From Caballeronia zhejiangensis (lineage in GTDB: Bacteria; Pseudomonadota; Gammaproteobacteria; Burkholderiales; Burkholderiaceae), in contig NZ_JFHD01000021.1 in assembly GCF_000698575.1 (NCBI RefSeq), positions 1 to 64,000 on the forward strand: a stretch of 64,000 nt of DNA. The letters run 5' to 3'. This document shows, piece by piece, positions 34,203 through 42,422 of the stretch (positions are counted from its first letter, which is position 1; each line of letters starts with the position of its first letter). The notes under the pieces are model-generated. The model was not told the DNA's origin. It ran no database searches and saw only the letters and a list, made by a program, of their open reading frames with translations. The translations under genes and the position numbers were made by a program.

Positions 34203-36599
34203 TCAGAAGGGCCATACCCAGTCGGCGATTTCCGGCTTGTCGGTGCCGTGCGTATGCGCGTAATCGAGGTGACGGATGATCGCGTTCTTCATGTCCTCCC
34301 TCAAGTGCGCGGTCCTTGCCTGCAGGCGCGGCACGCGATCGAGCACATCGATGACGAGATTGAAACGATCGACCTGATTGAGTATCGCCAGTTCGAGCGG
34401 CGTGTTGATGTTGCCTTTTTCCTTATAGCCGCGAACGTGCAGATTCTCGTGATTGTGAAAGCGATAAGCGAGCTTGTGAATCAACCACGGATAACCGTGG
34501 AAGTTGAAGATCACAGGCTTGTCGAGCGTGAAGAGGCTATCGAATTCACGCGCGCTCGATCCGTGCGGATGCTCGGTGTCGGGCTGCATCTTGAAGAGAT
34601 CGACTACGTTCACGAAGCGCAATTTCAATTCGGGCAACTGCTCGCGCAGGATCGCCGCGGCGGCTAGCGCTTCTTGCGTCGCGACATCGCCGCAAGAGGC
34701 GAGCACGACGTCGGGCTCCTCGCCTTCATCGGTGCTCGCGCGCCGCCATATGCCGATGCCTTTGGCGCAATGAACGATCGCTTCGTCGATGGTCGCGAAT
34801 TGCAGATGCTTCTGCTTGTCCGCGACGATGATGTTGATGCAGTCGGTCGAGCGCAGACATTGATCGGCCACGACGAGCAGTGTGTTGGCATCGGGCGGCA
34901 GATACACGCGCGTGACCGAAGGGCTCTTGTTCGTGACGAGATCGATGAAGCCCGGGTCCTGATGCGAGAAGCCGTTGTGATCCTGCCGCCATACCGTCGA
35001 TGAAAGCAGAATCGTTTCCGACGAAACCGATGCGCGCCAGGGCACATGGTTCTTGCAGATGTCGAGCCATTTCGCATGTTGATTGAACATCGAATCGATG
35101 ACATGCGCGAACGCTTCGTACGTGTGGAAGAAACCGTGCCGCCCTGAAAGCAGATAACCTTCGAGCCAGCCGAGCAATGTGTGCTCGGAAAGCATTTCCA
35201 TCACGCGGCCGTCGCGGGACAACTCGCCGCCGTCTTCGTCTTCGGGTAGAAGGTCGGCCATCCAGACTTTCTTGCTGACTTCATAGATCGCCTGAAGCCG
35301 ATTCGAGGCCGTTTCATCGGGGCCGAACACGCGGAACCGGTCCATGTTGCAGCGCATGACGTCGCGCAGGAATGCGCCGAGCGGACGGGTATTTTCGTGC
35401 AGGAGCTTGCCGGCCTGACCGACATCGACGGCATAGTCGCGGAAATCGGGCAGCTTGAGTTCCTTGCGCAACGTGCCGCCATTCGCATGCGGATTCGCGC
35501 TCATGCGCCGTGTGCCAACGGGCGCTATCGATCTGATCTCTTCACGCAGGCGGCCGGTTTCATCGAAGAGTTCTTCGGGCTTATAGCTTTGCATCCAGCG
35601 TTCGAGCACGGCGAGATTCGCGGGATTGTTATGCACGTCGGAGAACGGCACCTGATGGGCGCGCCATGAACCTTCGACCTTATGTCCGTTGATTTCCTTC
35701 GGACCGGTCCAGCCTTTCGGCGTGCGCAAAACGATCATCGGCCAGCGCGGCCGTTTCACATGGCCATCGTTGCGCGCCTTGTCCCAGATCGCGCGGATGT
35801 CGGCGGTCGCGGCATCGAGCGTTTCCGCCATCTTCTTATGCATTTCGTTGTGATCCGATCCCTCGACGAAATAAGGCCGATAACCATAACCGACGAACAA
35901 GGCCTCCAGCTCGTCATGACCGATGCGCGCGAGGATCGTCGGATTCGCGATCTTATAGCCGTTGAGATTGAGGATCGGCAGCACCGCGCCATCGCGCGCG
36001 GGATTGATGAACTTGTTCGAGTGCCACGCCGTTGCGAGCGGACCGGTTTCCGCTTCGCCGTCGCCGACGACGCACGCGACGATCAACTCCGGATTGTCCA
36101 GTGCCGCGCCATAAGCGTGCGAAAGGCTATAGCCGAGTTCGCCGCCTTCATGGATCGATCCCGGCGTTTCGGGCGTCACATGCGAGCCGATATGCCCCGG
36201 AAAGGAAAACTGCTTGAAGAACTTCTGCATGCCTTCGGCATCTTCGCTCTTGTCCGGATAGACCTCCGAATACGTGCCTTCGAGATACGCGGGACCGAGC
36301 ACGCCGGGCGCGCCGTGACCGGGGCCGGCCATGAAGATCACGTCGATGTCGTCGCGCCTGATGACGCGGTTCAGATGCGCCCATACGAACGACAGTGCGG
36401 GACTCGCGCCCCAGTGCCCGAGCAGCCGGTGCTTGACGTGTTCGGCCTTCAGCGGTTCGCGCAGCAGCGGGTTATCGGCGAGAAAGATCATGCCCGCCGA
36501 AAGATAATTGCACGCGCGCCACCACGCATCGACGAGGCGAAGTTCATCGCCTTCGAGAGCAGAAGAATGCGACGCGCCATTTCTGGAGTGCTTGCTCAT
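34203..36599 (-). CDS. xfp: Xylulose-5-phosphate/fructose-6-phosphate phosphoketolase
   Basis: A 798-residue thiamine-diphosphate enzyme that splits xylulose-5-P or fructose-6-P to acetyl-P plus a shorter sugar phosphate. The TPP-binding motif GDGEAETGPLATAWHSNKF (from residue 179) and the family stretches MAGPGHGAPGVLGPAYLEGT and KGWTGPKEINGHKVEGSWRA are present. Length matches the ~790-820 family. The start follows AAGGAGAC about 8 bp upstream. No phosphotransacetylase or acetate kinase gene is adjacent, so its metabolic partner is elsewhere. Confidence 0.96.
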   Translation of the reverse strand: MSKHSRNGASHSSALEGDELRLVDAWWRACNYLSAGMIFLADNPLLREPLKAEHVKHRLLGHWGASPALSFVWAHLNRVIRRDDIDVIFMAGPGHGAPGVLGPAYLEGTYSEVYPDKSEDAEGMQKFFKQFSFPGHIGSHVTPETPGSIHEGGELGYSLSHAYGAALDNPELIVACVVGDGEAETGPLATAWHSNKFINPARDGAVLPILNLNGYKIANPTILARIGHDELEALFVGYGYRPYFVEGSDHNEMHKKMAETLDAATADIRAIWDKARNDGHVKRPRWPMIVLRTPKGWTGPKEINGHKVEGSWRAHQVPFSDVHNNPANLAVLERWMQSYKPEELFDETGRLREEIRSIAPVGTRRMSANPHANGGTLRKELKLPDFRDYAVDVGQAGKLLHENTRPLGAFLRDVMRCNMDRFRVFGPDETASNRLQAIYEVSKKVWMADLLPEDEDGGELSRDGRVMEMLSEHTLLGWLEGYLLSGRHGFFHTYEAFAHVIDSMFNQHAKWLDICKNHVPWRASVSSETILLSSTVWRQDHNGFSHQDPGFIDLVTNKSPSVTRVYLPPDANTLLVVADQCLRSTDCINIIVADKQKHLQFATIDEAIVHCAKGIGIWRRASTDEGEEPDVVLASCGDVATQEALAAAAILREQLPELKLRFVNVVDLFKMQPDTEHPHGSSAREFDSLFTLDKPVIFNFHGYPWLIHKLAYRFHNHENLHVRGYKEKGNINTPLELAILNQVDRFNLVIDVLDRVPRLQARTAHLREDMKNAIIRHLDYAHTHGTDKPEIADWVWPF

Positions 36600-36650
36600 C
36601 ACGAGGTCTCCTTTCATTGAACGTTCACCGGCGATTGCGGGAATGCGATA

Positions 36651-36668
36651 GACAGGAAACAACCTGTC
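36651..36668. repeat. Inverted repeat between xfp and the 85-residue exported protein gene
   Basis: GACAGG-AAACAA-CCTGTC lies between the end of the upstream small gene and the xfp start. It has no T-run, so it is a weak terminator or an operator candidate for xfp. Function not known. Confidence 0.3.
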
Positions 36669-36675
36669 CTGCACA

Positions 36676-36933
36676 TCAATACTTGATATTGCGTGCTGCC
36701 TGTCGTCCCTGTTGCTTCGTGTCGCGTTTGTCGTGACGGCAACTCGCATTCGATTGCTGATTCGCCGCGCGGCAATCCTGTTTCGTATGGCGTGCGTGCT
36801 GTCGCGTGTCCTGGCGGACGTCGCGTCCCGCGCGGCGTTGTTGTGCCTGTTCCGTTGCGAAAGAGGCATTCGGTATGGCGCAGACGAGTATTGCAGTGGA
36901 CAAGGCAATGAGTCGGAGCTTGCGCGCAAACAT
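36676..36933 (-). CDS. Small exported Arg/Gln-rich protein
   Basis: An 85-residue protein with a clear signal peptide (IALSTAILVCAIPNASFA, cut near residue 27) and a short, very basic mature part with repeated RQD/KQD blocks (GRDVRQDTRQHARHTKQDCR). It has two cysteines. No family recognised; short basic periplasmic proteins of this kind are common in Burkholderiaceae. The ATG at 36933 has GGAGA upstream. It is co-directional with xfp, with 76 bp between. Role unknown. Confidence 0.72.
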   Translation of the reverse strand: MFARKLRLIALSTAILVCAIPNASFATEQAQQRRAGRDVRQDTRQHARHTKQDCRAANQQSNASCRHDKRDTKQQGRQAARNIKY

Positions 36934-37161
36934 GATGTGGTCTCCGGAAGATGCGTGAACGGAGTCGATCCGCTCTTCAAGATAGATGCTGCGCGCACAG
37001 TTGTGAAACCCGTCATGCAATTCGAGAATCACATTTCGATTCGTTGCACAATTCGTGATTACGATTCGATGGCGTCATTGTCAGGAAACGCACCGCCAAA
37101 TGAATTAAAATGATTTAAGAGCGCTGAATTTCATTCGACCGTAGCGTCTTTCGGGCATTCG

Positions 37162-37608
37162 ATGACACGTCTTATCCGAAGGTATTGGGTCGCCGGCATC
37201 ATGGCTTTTGTTGTCGGTAGCTTCGCATCAGCCAGCGAACAGGCTCGCCTGATTCCCAATCAGCGCGTGGCGGCGAATGTGCTGTTCTTTCCCGCGCCAG
37301 CCATTGTCTCGACGGAAAGCGTGTCTCGCGTCGGGCCTCGTCATCCGCGATATGCATTCAAGGGCACGATGGACGCGCTCGACGCCATCGCATTGTCGAA
37401 GTACGAAAGAAATGTTCATCCCGATCTGAGCCAGCTCGCGCGGGCTTATCCCTTGCCGCTATCGCCCAATTCGGCGCCCGTTCGGGTGCAGCCGCGCGAC
37501 GACATCACGAACGACACGGACGATTGGCATTTCTCTGCCAATCCGCAGCTCGGCGTGAATCACGAGCATGAAAAGGGCATGACATTCTCGGTGCGCCACG
37601 ACTTTTAA
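37162..37608 (+). CDS. Hypothetical exported protein, 148 residues
   Basis: The N-terminus (GIMAFVVGSFASASEQA) is a signal peptide. The mature part has no recognised domain. It ends with DDWHFSANPQLGVNHEHEKG and a terminal SVRHDF. A final aromatic residue is the beta-barrel terminal signature, so it may be a small outer-membrane associated protein; this is speculative. It lies between a small exported protein gene and a porin gene. Confidence 0.65.
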   Translation: MTRLIRRYWVAGIMAFVVGSFASASEQARLIPNQRVAANVLFFPAPAIVSTESVSRVGPRHPRYAFKGTMDALDAIALSKYERNVHPDLSQLARAYPLPLSPNSAPVRVQPRDDITNDTDDWHFSANPQLGVNHEHEKGMTFSVRHDF

Positions 37609-37725
37609 GCGAACGCCCGAGCCCGTGCTCGCGCGCGATATTTTCAGGTTGCCGGTTATCGTTTCGGTCGCATAAAGTGGATGAGGCATGCGTGTCTTTA
37701 CCCGACATCGATGGAGCCTCGGCAA

Positions 37726-38904
37726 ATGAAAAAGTTGCTTATGAGCGGTGCGGCCACGATGATCGCTTGCGCGGGCGCGGCCCACGCGCAAAGCAGCGTG
37801 ACGCTCTACGGCCTCATCGACGCCGGCATCACGTATTCGAACAATCAGATCACGCCGACCGGCGGCGGCCACAGCAATTGGGAACTTAAAAGCGGCCCAG
37901 TCCAATACAGCCGATGGGGCTTGCGCGGCGCTGAAGATCTCGGCGGGGGATTGAAAGCTATCTTCAATCTGGAAAGCGGCTTCAATCTGAACAATGGACA
38001 ATCGTCGGTGAATAACCGCCTCTTCAACCGGCAGGCGTATGTCGGCTTGTCGAGCCGCGATTACGGCGTTATCACGTTCGGCCGTCAGACCGACGACATG
38101 GTCGATTTCGTCGCGCCACTATCGTTGACGGGCACGGAGTATGGCGGCACGCATTTCGCACATCCATTCGATATCGATAACCTCAACGATTCGTTCCAGA
38201 TCAACAACGCCGTGAAGTATCAGAGCCCGGATTTCGCGGGATTCAAGCTCGGTGCGTTATATGGTTTCTCGAACCAGGCCGGCGGATTTTCGAACAATCG
38301 TGCGTATAGCTTCGGCATGTCGTATATGTGGGGACCGCTTAGTTTCGGCGCGGGCTTCCTGCAATTGAACAGCGACGCCGCGACGCCGGGGCAACTGAAC
38401 ACCAACGGCGCCGTCACCGATACGACCGGCTCTTCGCTACAGGGCGTGCTCACGACGACGGCCGTTCCGCTAGGCGCGCTGGCGGGCCGTCAGCAGACGT
38501 GGGGCGCGGGCGTGAGCTACGCGATCGGCCCGGCGGTGGCGGGCCTCGTCTATACGCAGACGAATCTGACGGAGCTGTTCCAGACCGGCTCTTCGACGCA
38601 TGTCCAGAACTTCGAAGGCAACGTGCGCTACGCGCTGACGCCCGCCGTCGAACTTTCGGCCGCGTACACGTATTCGCGCGCGGGCGGGCTCGCGGGCGCG
38701 GGCAATCCGCACTGGAATCAAGTCAGCGCGATGGCCGGCTATGCCTTCTCGCGGCGCACCGATGTCTACATCCAGGGCGTATGGCAAGGCGTGAGCGCCA
38801 GCGCCAATTCACCATTGGGTGTGGCGTGGATCAACGGCCTCACGGCGCCATCGTCGACGAGCAATCAGGTCGAAGCGACGGTCGGCTTGCGGCACCGGTT
38901 CTGA
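37726..38904 (+). CDS. Gram-negative porin (OmpC-like, Burkholderiaceae type)
   Basis: A 392-residue outer-membrane trimeric porin. The signal peptide reads MKKLLMSGAATMIACAGAAHAQ, then the hallmark SSVTLYGLIDAGITYSNNQ. The GLKAIFNLESGFNLNNGQS and SRDYGVITFGRQTDDMVDFV segments and the terminal ATVGLRHRF (C-terminal Phe) are typical of porin_4. I start at the second in-frame Met (37726); an upstream extension lacks a signal sequence. The 3' end overlaps a convergent gene by 65 bp. Confidence 0.95.
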   Translation: MKKLLMSGAATMIACAGAAHAQSSVTLYGLIDAGITYSNNQITPTGGGHSNWELKSGPVQYSRWGLRGAEDLGGGLKAIFNLESGFNLNNGQSSVNNRLFNRQAYVGLSSRDYGVITFGRQTDDMVDFVAPLSLTGTEYGGTHFAHPFDIDNLNDSFQINNAVKYQSPDFAGFKLGALYGFSNQAGGFSNNRAYSFGMSYMWGPLSFGAGFLQLNSDAATPGQLNTNGAVTDTTGSSLQGVLTTTAVPLGALAGRQQTWGAGVSYAIGPAVAGLVYTQTNLTELFQTGSSTHVQNFEGNVRYALTPAVELSAAYTYSRAGGLAGAGNPHWNQVSAMAGYAFSRRTDVYIQGVWQGVSASANSPLGVAWINGLTAPSSTSNQVEATVGLRHRF

Positions 38905-39559
38905 CTTCGAACGCACGAGGCATCGGCAATGCGTTTGCCCGATGCCGATACTTGCGGCCCCAGCCGGTCACGGGCGGCGCATCTTCATCGGAACAGAAGT
39001 TCTCGAACTCGCGCCATGTCTCTTCATAATCGCCTGCGCGCGCGAGCTCGAACTGATGCCCGTCCGTCGCGCACGACGCGAGATTCATGAACTGCTTCAA
39101 TATCGGCCGGCAGGCGTGGCTGATGTACGGATCGGCTTCCTCGCGCGGCCACTCGTTCGCGGCGATGAGCATCTGACGCCACGCGAGAATGGTTTCGCGG
39201 CAGGCGGTGCATTGCGCATCGCCCTGAATGAGCGCGCTCGCTTCGAGCACGGCGATCGCGTGCTCTTCGAACTTCGACAGCTTGATCCACGCGGCGCGCG
39301 CGAGCGAATCGGCCTTCCCTTCGCAGAACTCGATGAGCGCGCTGTCGACCTCCGGCGGCGGCTCGAGCTTCATGACGACGCCTTCCTCACGCAGCATCAC
39401 GCGCACGCCGAAATCCGCGACGAGCATCGCGAGACGGCAACCCCAGCGCATGCTCATGTCGTGAAGCCAGGCTTCATCGGAAGTCCGAAGCGCGGCGGCG
39501 ATTTCCTCGCGCGCATCTACGAGCCATCGGCTTTGCGCGACTCCGTCTGTTCGACTCAT
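38840..39559 (-). CDS. Hypothetical cytoplasmic protein, 239 residues
   Basis: A soluble protein starting MSRTDGVAQSRWLVDAREEI, with no signal peptide, no transmembrane helix and no domain I can name. A Cys pair CTAC occurs mid-protein in QGDAQCTACRETILAWRQM. The C-terminal ~40 residues overlap the porin gene on the opposite strand, so the natural end may be earlier. A TTG at 39586 is an alternative start. It is supported by length and by absence of a better frame across 38905-39559. Confidence 0.65.
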   Translation of the reverse strand: MSRTDGVAQSRWLVDAREEIAAALRTSDEAWLHDMSMRWGCRLAMLVADFGVRVMLREEGVVMKLEPPPEVDSALIEFCEGKADSLARAAWIKLSKFEEHAIAVLEASALIQGDAQCTACRETILAWRQMLIAANEWPREEADPYISHACRPILKQFMNLASCATDGHQFELARAGDYEETWREFENFCSDEDAPPVTGWGRKYRHRANALPMPRAFEVRTGAASRPSLRPDCSSTMAP

Positions 39560-39702
39560 GGCGGCATCTCGATGCGAGTGAAGCAATTAGCTTAACTCGC
39601 CGGGCCGGGGCGTGCGCGCGAGCGTGCCAACCACGTCGCGGGCGTGAAAATGCAGAACCGGTTAGCCTCTTCTATCCGCGGATTCGTCGACCAGGAGCGC
39701 CA

Positions 39703-41265
39703 TTGAACAGCCCGCAACGCGTGCACGCCGTCGCCTCACCCGCGAGTCCTTGCGACGAACTCGCGATCCGCGCGCAACCCGTCGCCGCCGATCAGCCGTG
39801 CCATCGCAAGCGCCTCGCGCTGTCCGCGACGATTCTCGGATCGAGCATGGCGTTCATCGACGGCTCGGTCGTCAACGTCGCGCTGCCGTCGATCCAGAGC
39901 GAGCTCGGCGCGAGCATTGCGGCGATGCAGTGGGTCGTCAACGCGTATCTGCTGTTTCTGGGCGCGCTCGTGCTGGTCGGCGGCGCGATGGGCGACAAGC
40001 TCGGACGGCGCAAGGTGTTCGTCGCGGGCGTCGCGATCTTCACGGTCGCGTCGGCGGCGTGCGGCTTCGCGCCGGGCACGGGCTGGCTGATCGCGGCGCG
40101 CGCATTGCAGGGCATCGGCGCGGCGCTGCTCGTGCCGGGCAGCCTTGCGATCATCGGCGCGGTATTCGACGGCGAGGCGCGCGGCCGCGCGATCGGCACG
40201 TGGGCGGGCGTCGGCGCGATCACGTCGTCGGTCGGTCCGGCGGCGGGCGGCTGGCTCGTCGATGCAATTTCGTGGCGCGCGATTTTTTTCCTCAACGTGC
40301 CGCTCGCGGCCGCGACGATCGCGCTGGCGATGGCTTCCGTGCCCGACAGCCACGACGCCGACGCGCCGCCAACCCTCGACTGGCCCGGCGCGGCGAGCAC
40401 GGCAGCGGGCCTCGCGATGCTGACCTACGGTCTCACGGAAGCGCCGTCGCGCGGTTTCGCCGATCCGCTCGTGCTCGGGATGATCGGCGCGGGCATCGTG
40501 CTGCTCGCCGCGTTCATCGCGATCGAAGCCAAATCGCGCGATCCGATGGTCCCGCTCGACATCTTCCGTTCGCGCGATTTCAGCGGCGCGAATATCGTCA
40601 CGCTGCTGCTGTACTTCGGGCTCGGCGGCGTGCTGTTTTTCCTGCCGTACACGCTGATTCGCGCATACGGTTTCACCGCGACGGAAGCGGGCGCGGCGGT
40701 GTTGCCGATGCCGCTCATCATCGGTTTGCTGTCGCGTTTCACGGGCGGGCTGACGAGCCGCTTCGGCGCGCGTGCGCTCCTGATCGCCGGTCCGTGCGTG
40801 GCGGGTCTGGGCTTCGCGATGCTCGCGCTGCCGTTCGTCGCGGGCAGCTACTGGATGGGCTTTCTGCCAGCGCTCGTCGTGCTCGGGCTCGGCATGACGA
40901 TCACCGTCGCGCCGCTGACGACGACCGTGATGGCATCGGCGGGAAGCGAGCGCGCGGGCATCGCGTCGGGCATCAACAACGCGGTCGCGCGCGTGGCGAG
41001 CCTGCTCGCGATCGCGGTGCTCGGCATCGTGTTCGTGTGGTCGCACGACGCGGCTTTGTCGGCGCGGCTCGATCGGCTGCATGTACCGCGCGACAGCATG
41101 CGCGCGCTGGACGCCCAGCCGAAGTCCGAAGCGTCATCGGCGCCGCTCGCCCGCGCGCAAGCCGATGCCATCGCCGATGCGTTGCGCGCCGTCGCCGCGC
41201 TCTCCGCCGCGTGTGCGTTTGCGGCGGCGGGCGCGGCGGCTGCGACGATCCAGCGCCGCAAATGA
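39703..41265 (+). CDS. MFS multidrug transporter, DHA2 (EmrB/QacA) family
   Basis: A 520-residue, 14-helix drug:proton antiporter. Signature motifs are DGSVVNVALPSIQSELGAS (motif D1), GGAMGDKLGRRKVFVAG (motif A) and GPAAGGWLVDAISWRAIFFL (motif C). The start is TTG at 39703, with AGGAG 5 bp upstream. No linked regulator or adaptor. A convergent terminator for the next gene overlaps its stop codon region. Confidence 0.94.
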   Translation: MNSPQRVHAVASPASPCDELAIRAQPVAADQPCHRKRLALSATILGSSMAFIDGSVVNVALPSIQSELGASIAAMQWVVNAYLLFLGALVLVGGAMGDKLGRRKVFVAGVAIFTVASAACGFAPGTGWLIAARALQGIGAALLVPGSLAIIGAVFDGEARGRAIGTWAGVGAITSSVGPAAGGWLVDAISWRAIFFLNVPLAAATIALAMASVPDSHDADAPPTLDWPGAASTAAGLAMLTYGLTEAPSRGFADPLVLGMIGAGIVLLAAFIAIEAKSRDPMVPLDIFRSRDFSGANIVTLLLYFGLGGVLFFLPYTLIRAYGFTATEAGAAVLPMPLIIGLLSRFTGGLTSRFGARALLIAGPCVAGLGFAMLALPFVAGSYWMGFLPALVVLGLGMTITVAPLTTTVMASAGSERAGIASGINNAVARVASLLAIAVLGIVFVWSHDAALSARLDRLHVPRDSMRALDAQPKSEASSAPLARAQADAIADALRAVAALSAACAFAAAGAAAATIQRRK

Positions 41266-41300
41266 AAAAACCCGATGCCGGCGCTGAACCGGACATCGGG
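41265..41300 (-). terminator. Rho-independent terminator for the fatty-acid hydroxylase gene
   Basis: On the minus strand the stem formed by CCCGATG-CCGG and CCGG-A-CATCGGG (41271-41300, one bulge) is followed by six U residues (A-tract 41265-41270 on +). It lies 28 bp after the hydroxylase stop. Confidence 0.78.
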
Positions 41301-41328
41301 ATTCGAAAGTACCGCTGCGAGGCTTTCG

Positions 41329-42252
41329 TTATCGGCCCGCGTGGGCCGGTTGTTGTTCGATCGACTTGGCGCGCTTCTGCAATTCTTCGGTGGTGTCGCC
41401 TTCGCCGTTCGGCAGCCAGCCCGGAGGACGCAGCAGGAAGCCGACCGCATCCGACACGCTCTTCGCGTTGTACATGTCCTTCGCGAGGCTGACCCAGTGC
41501 TGCATCTCGACGACGATCGGGTTATGCGACGTCACCGGCGTCGTCAGGCCGTAGACACACGGCTCATCGGCGCGCTCTTCCACGTACGTTCCGAACAGGC
41601 GATCGAAGATGACGAGCACGCCGCCGAAGTTCGCATCGAGATATGTCGCGTTCGATGCATGGTGCACACGATGCGCCGACGGCGTGTTGAACACATATTC
41701 GAGCCAGCCGAGCTTCGGAATCCACGTTGCGTGCAGCCAGAACTGATAGAGGAGGTTGATCGACACGACCGCGAGCACCACGTCGGGCTTCACGCCGAAC
41801 CACACGAGCGGAGTGAAGAAGATGGCCGAGCCCGCGATCTTGGTGGTCCAGCCCAACCGATACGCCGACGACAGCGTCAACTGGTTCGGCGAATGATGCA
41901 CCGCGTGATTCGCCCAGAAGAAGCGGATCGTGTGCGACGCGCGGTGATACCAGTAGTAGCAGAACTCCTGTCCGATGAAGAGCAGGAACAGCGTGAGCGC
42001 CGTGTTCGTCGTGACCGTGTGGATGCGATGCTCCCACGCGAAGTTGAAGACGGGCGTCGCGAGCGAGAGCGGCAGGAACGCGAGGAGCTTGCGGCCGACG
42101 AGATCGACGAGCGAGATCCAGGTCTCGTGCCAGTCGAACGCCTTGTCGGTGCCCTTGTACTTGAAATGCAGGACGACGGCCTCGAGCAGCGACGCGGTGA
42201 GGACGATGCCCATCACGTACATCGAGATTTTTCCGAGCAGTTCCAGTTCCAT
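41329..42252 (-). CDS. Fatty acid hydroxylase / sterol desaturase family membrane protein
   Basis: A 307-residue di-iron membrane enzyme. The histidine boxes are HRASH (103-107), HAVHH (116-120) and a later HRVHH, as in the ERG3/ERG25/CrtZ superfamily. Several hydrophobic helices flank them. Such bacterial enzymes hydroxylate or desaturate lipids or carotenoid-like compounds; substrate here cannot be told. The ATG at 42252 begins MELELLGKISMYVMG. A terminator follows. No lipid gene is adjacent. Confidence 0.9.
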   Translation of the reverse strand: MELELLGKISMYVMGIVLTASLLEAVVLHFKYKGTDKAFDWHETWISLVDLVGRKLLAFLPLSLATPVFNFAWEHRIHTVTTNTALTLFLLFIGQEFCYYWYHRASHTIRFFWANHAVHHSPNQLTLSSAYRLGWTTKIAGSAIFFTPLVWFGVKPDVVLAVVSINLLYQFWLHATWIPKLGWLEYVFNTPSAHRVHHASNATYLDANFGGVLVIFDRLFGTYVEERADEPCVYGLTTPVTSHNPIVVEMQHWVSLAKDMYNAKSVSDAVGFLLRPPGWLPNGEGDTTEELQKRAKSIEQQPAHAGR

Positions 42253-42422
42253 GATTGTTCGCCTTGGTGGGTGGTTGCGAATGAACCCATTGTGGCGATC
42301 GGCCCGGTTAAAAACCACGCGCAAACTATTTCACGGAATGTCACGGCCCGCCCGCCAAGCCTTGCGGCACAAGGGGCGGGCCTCTCGGACCAGTTATTTC
42401 AAGGCATGTCGCGCGGCAAGGA

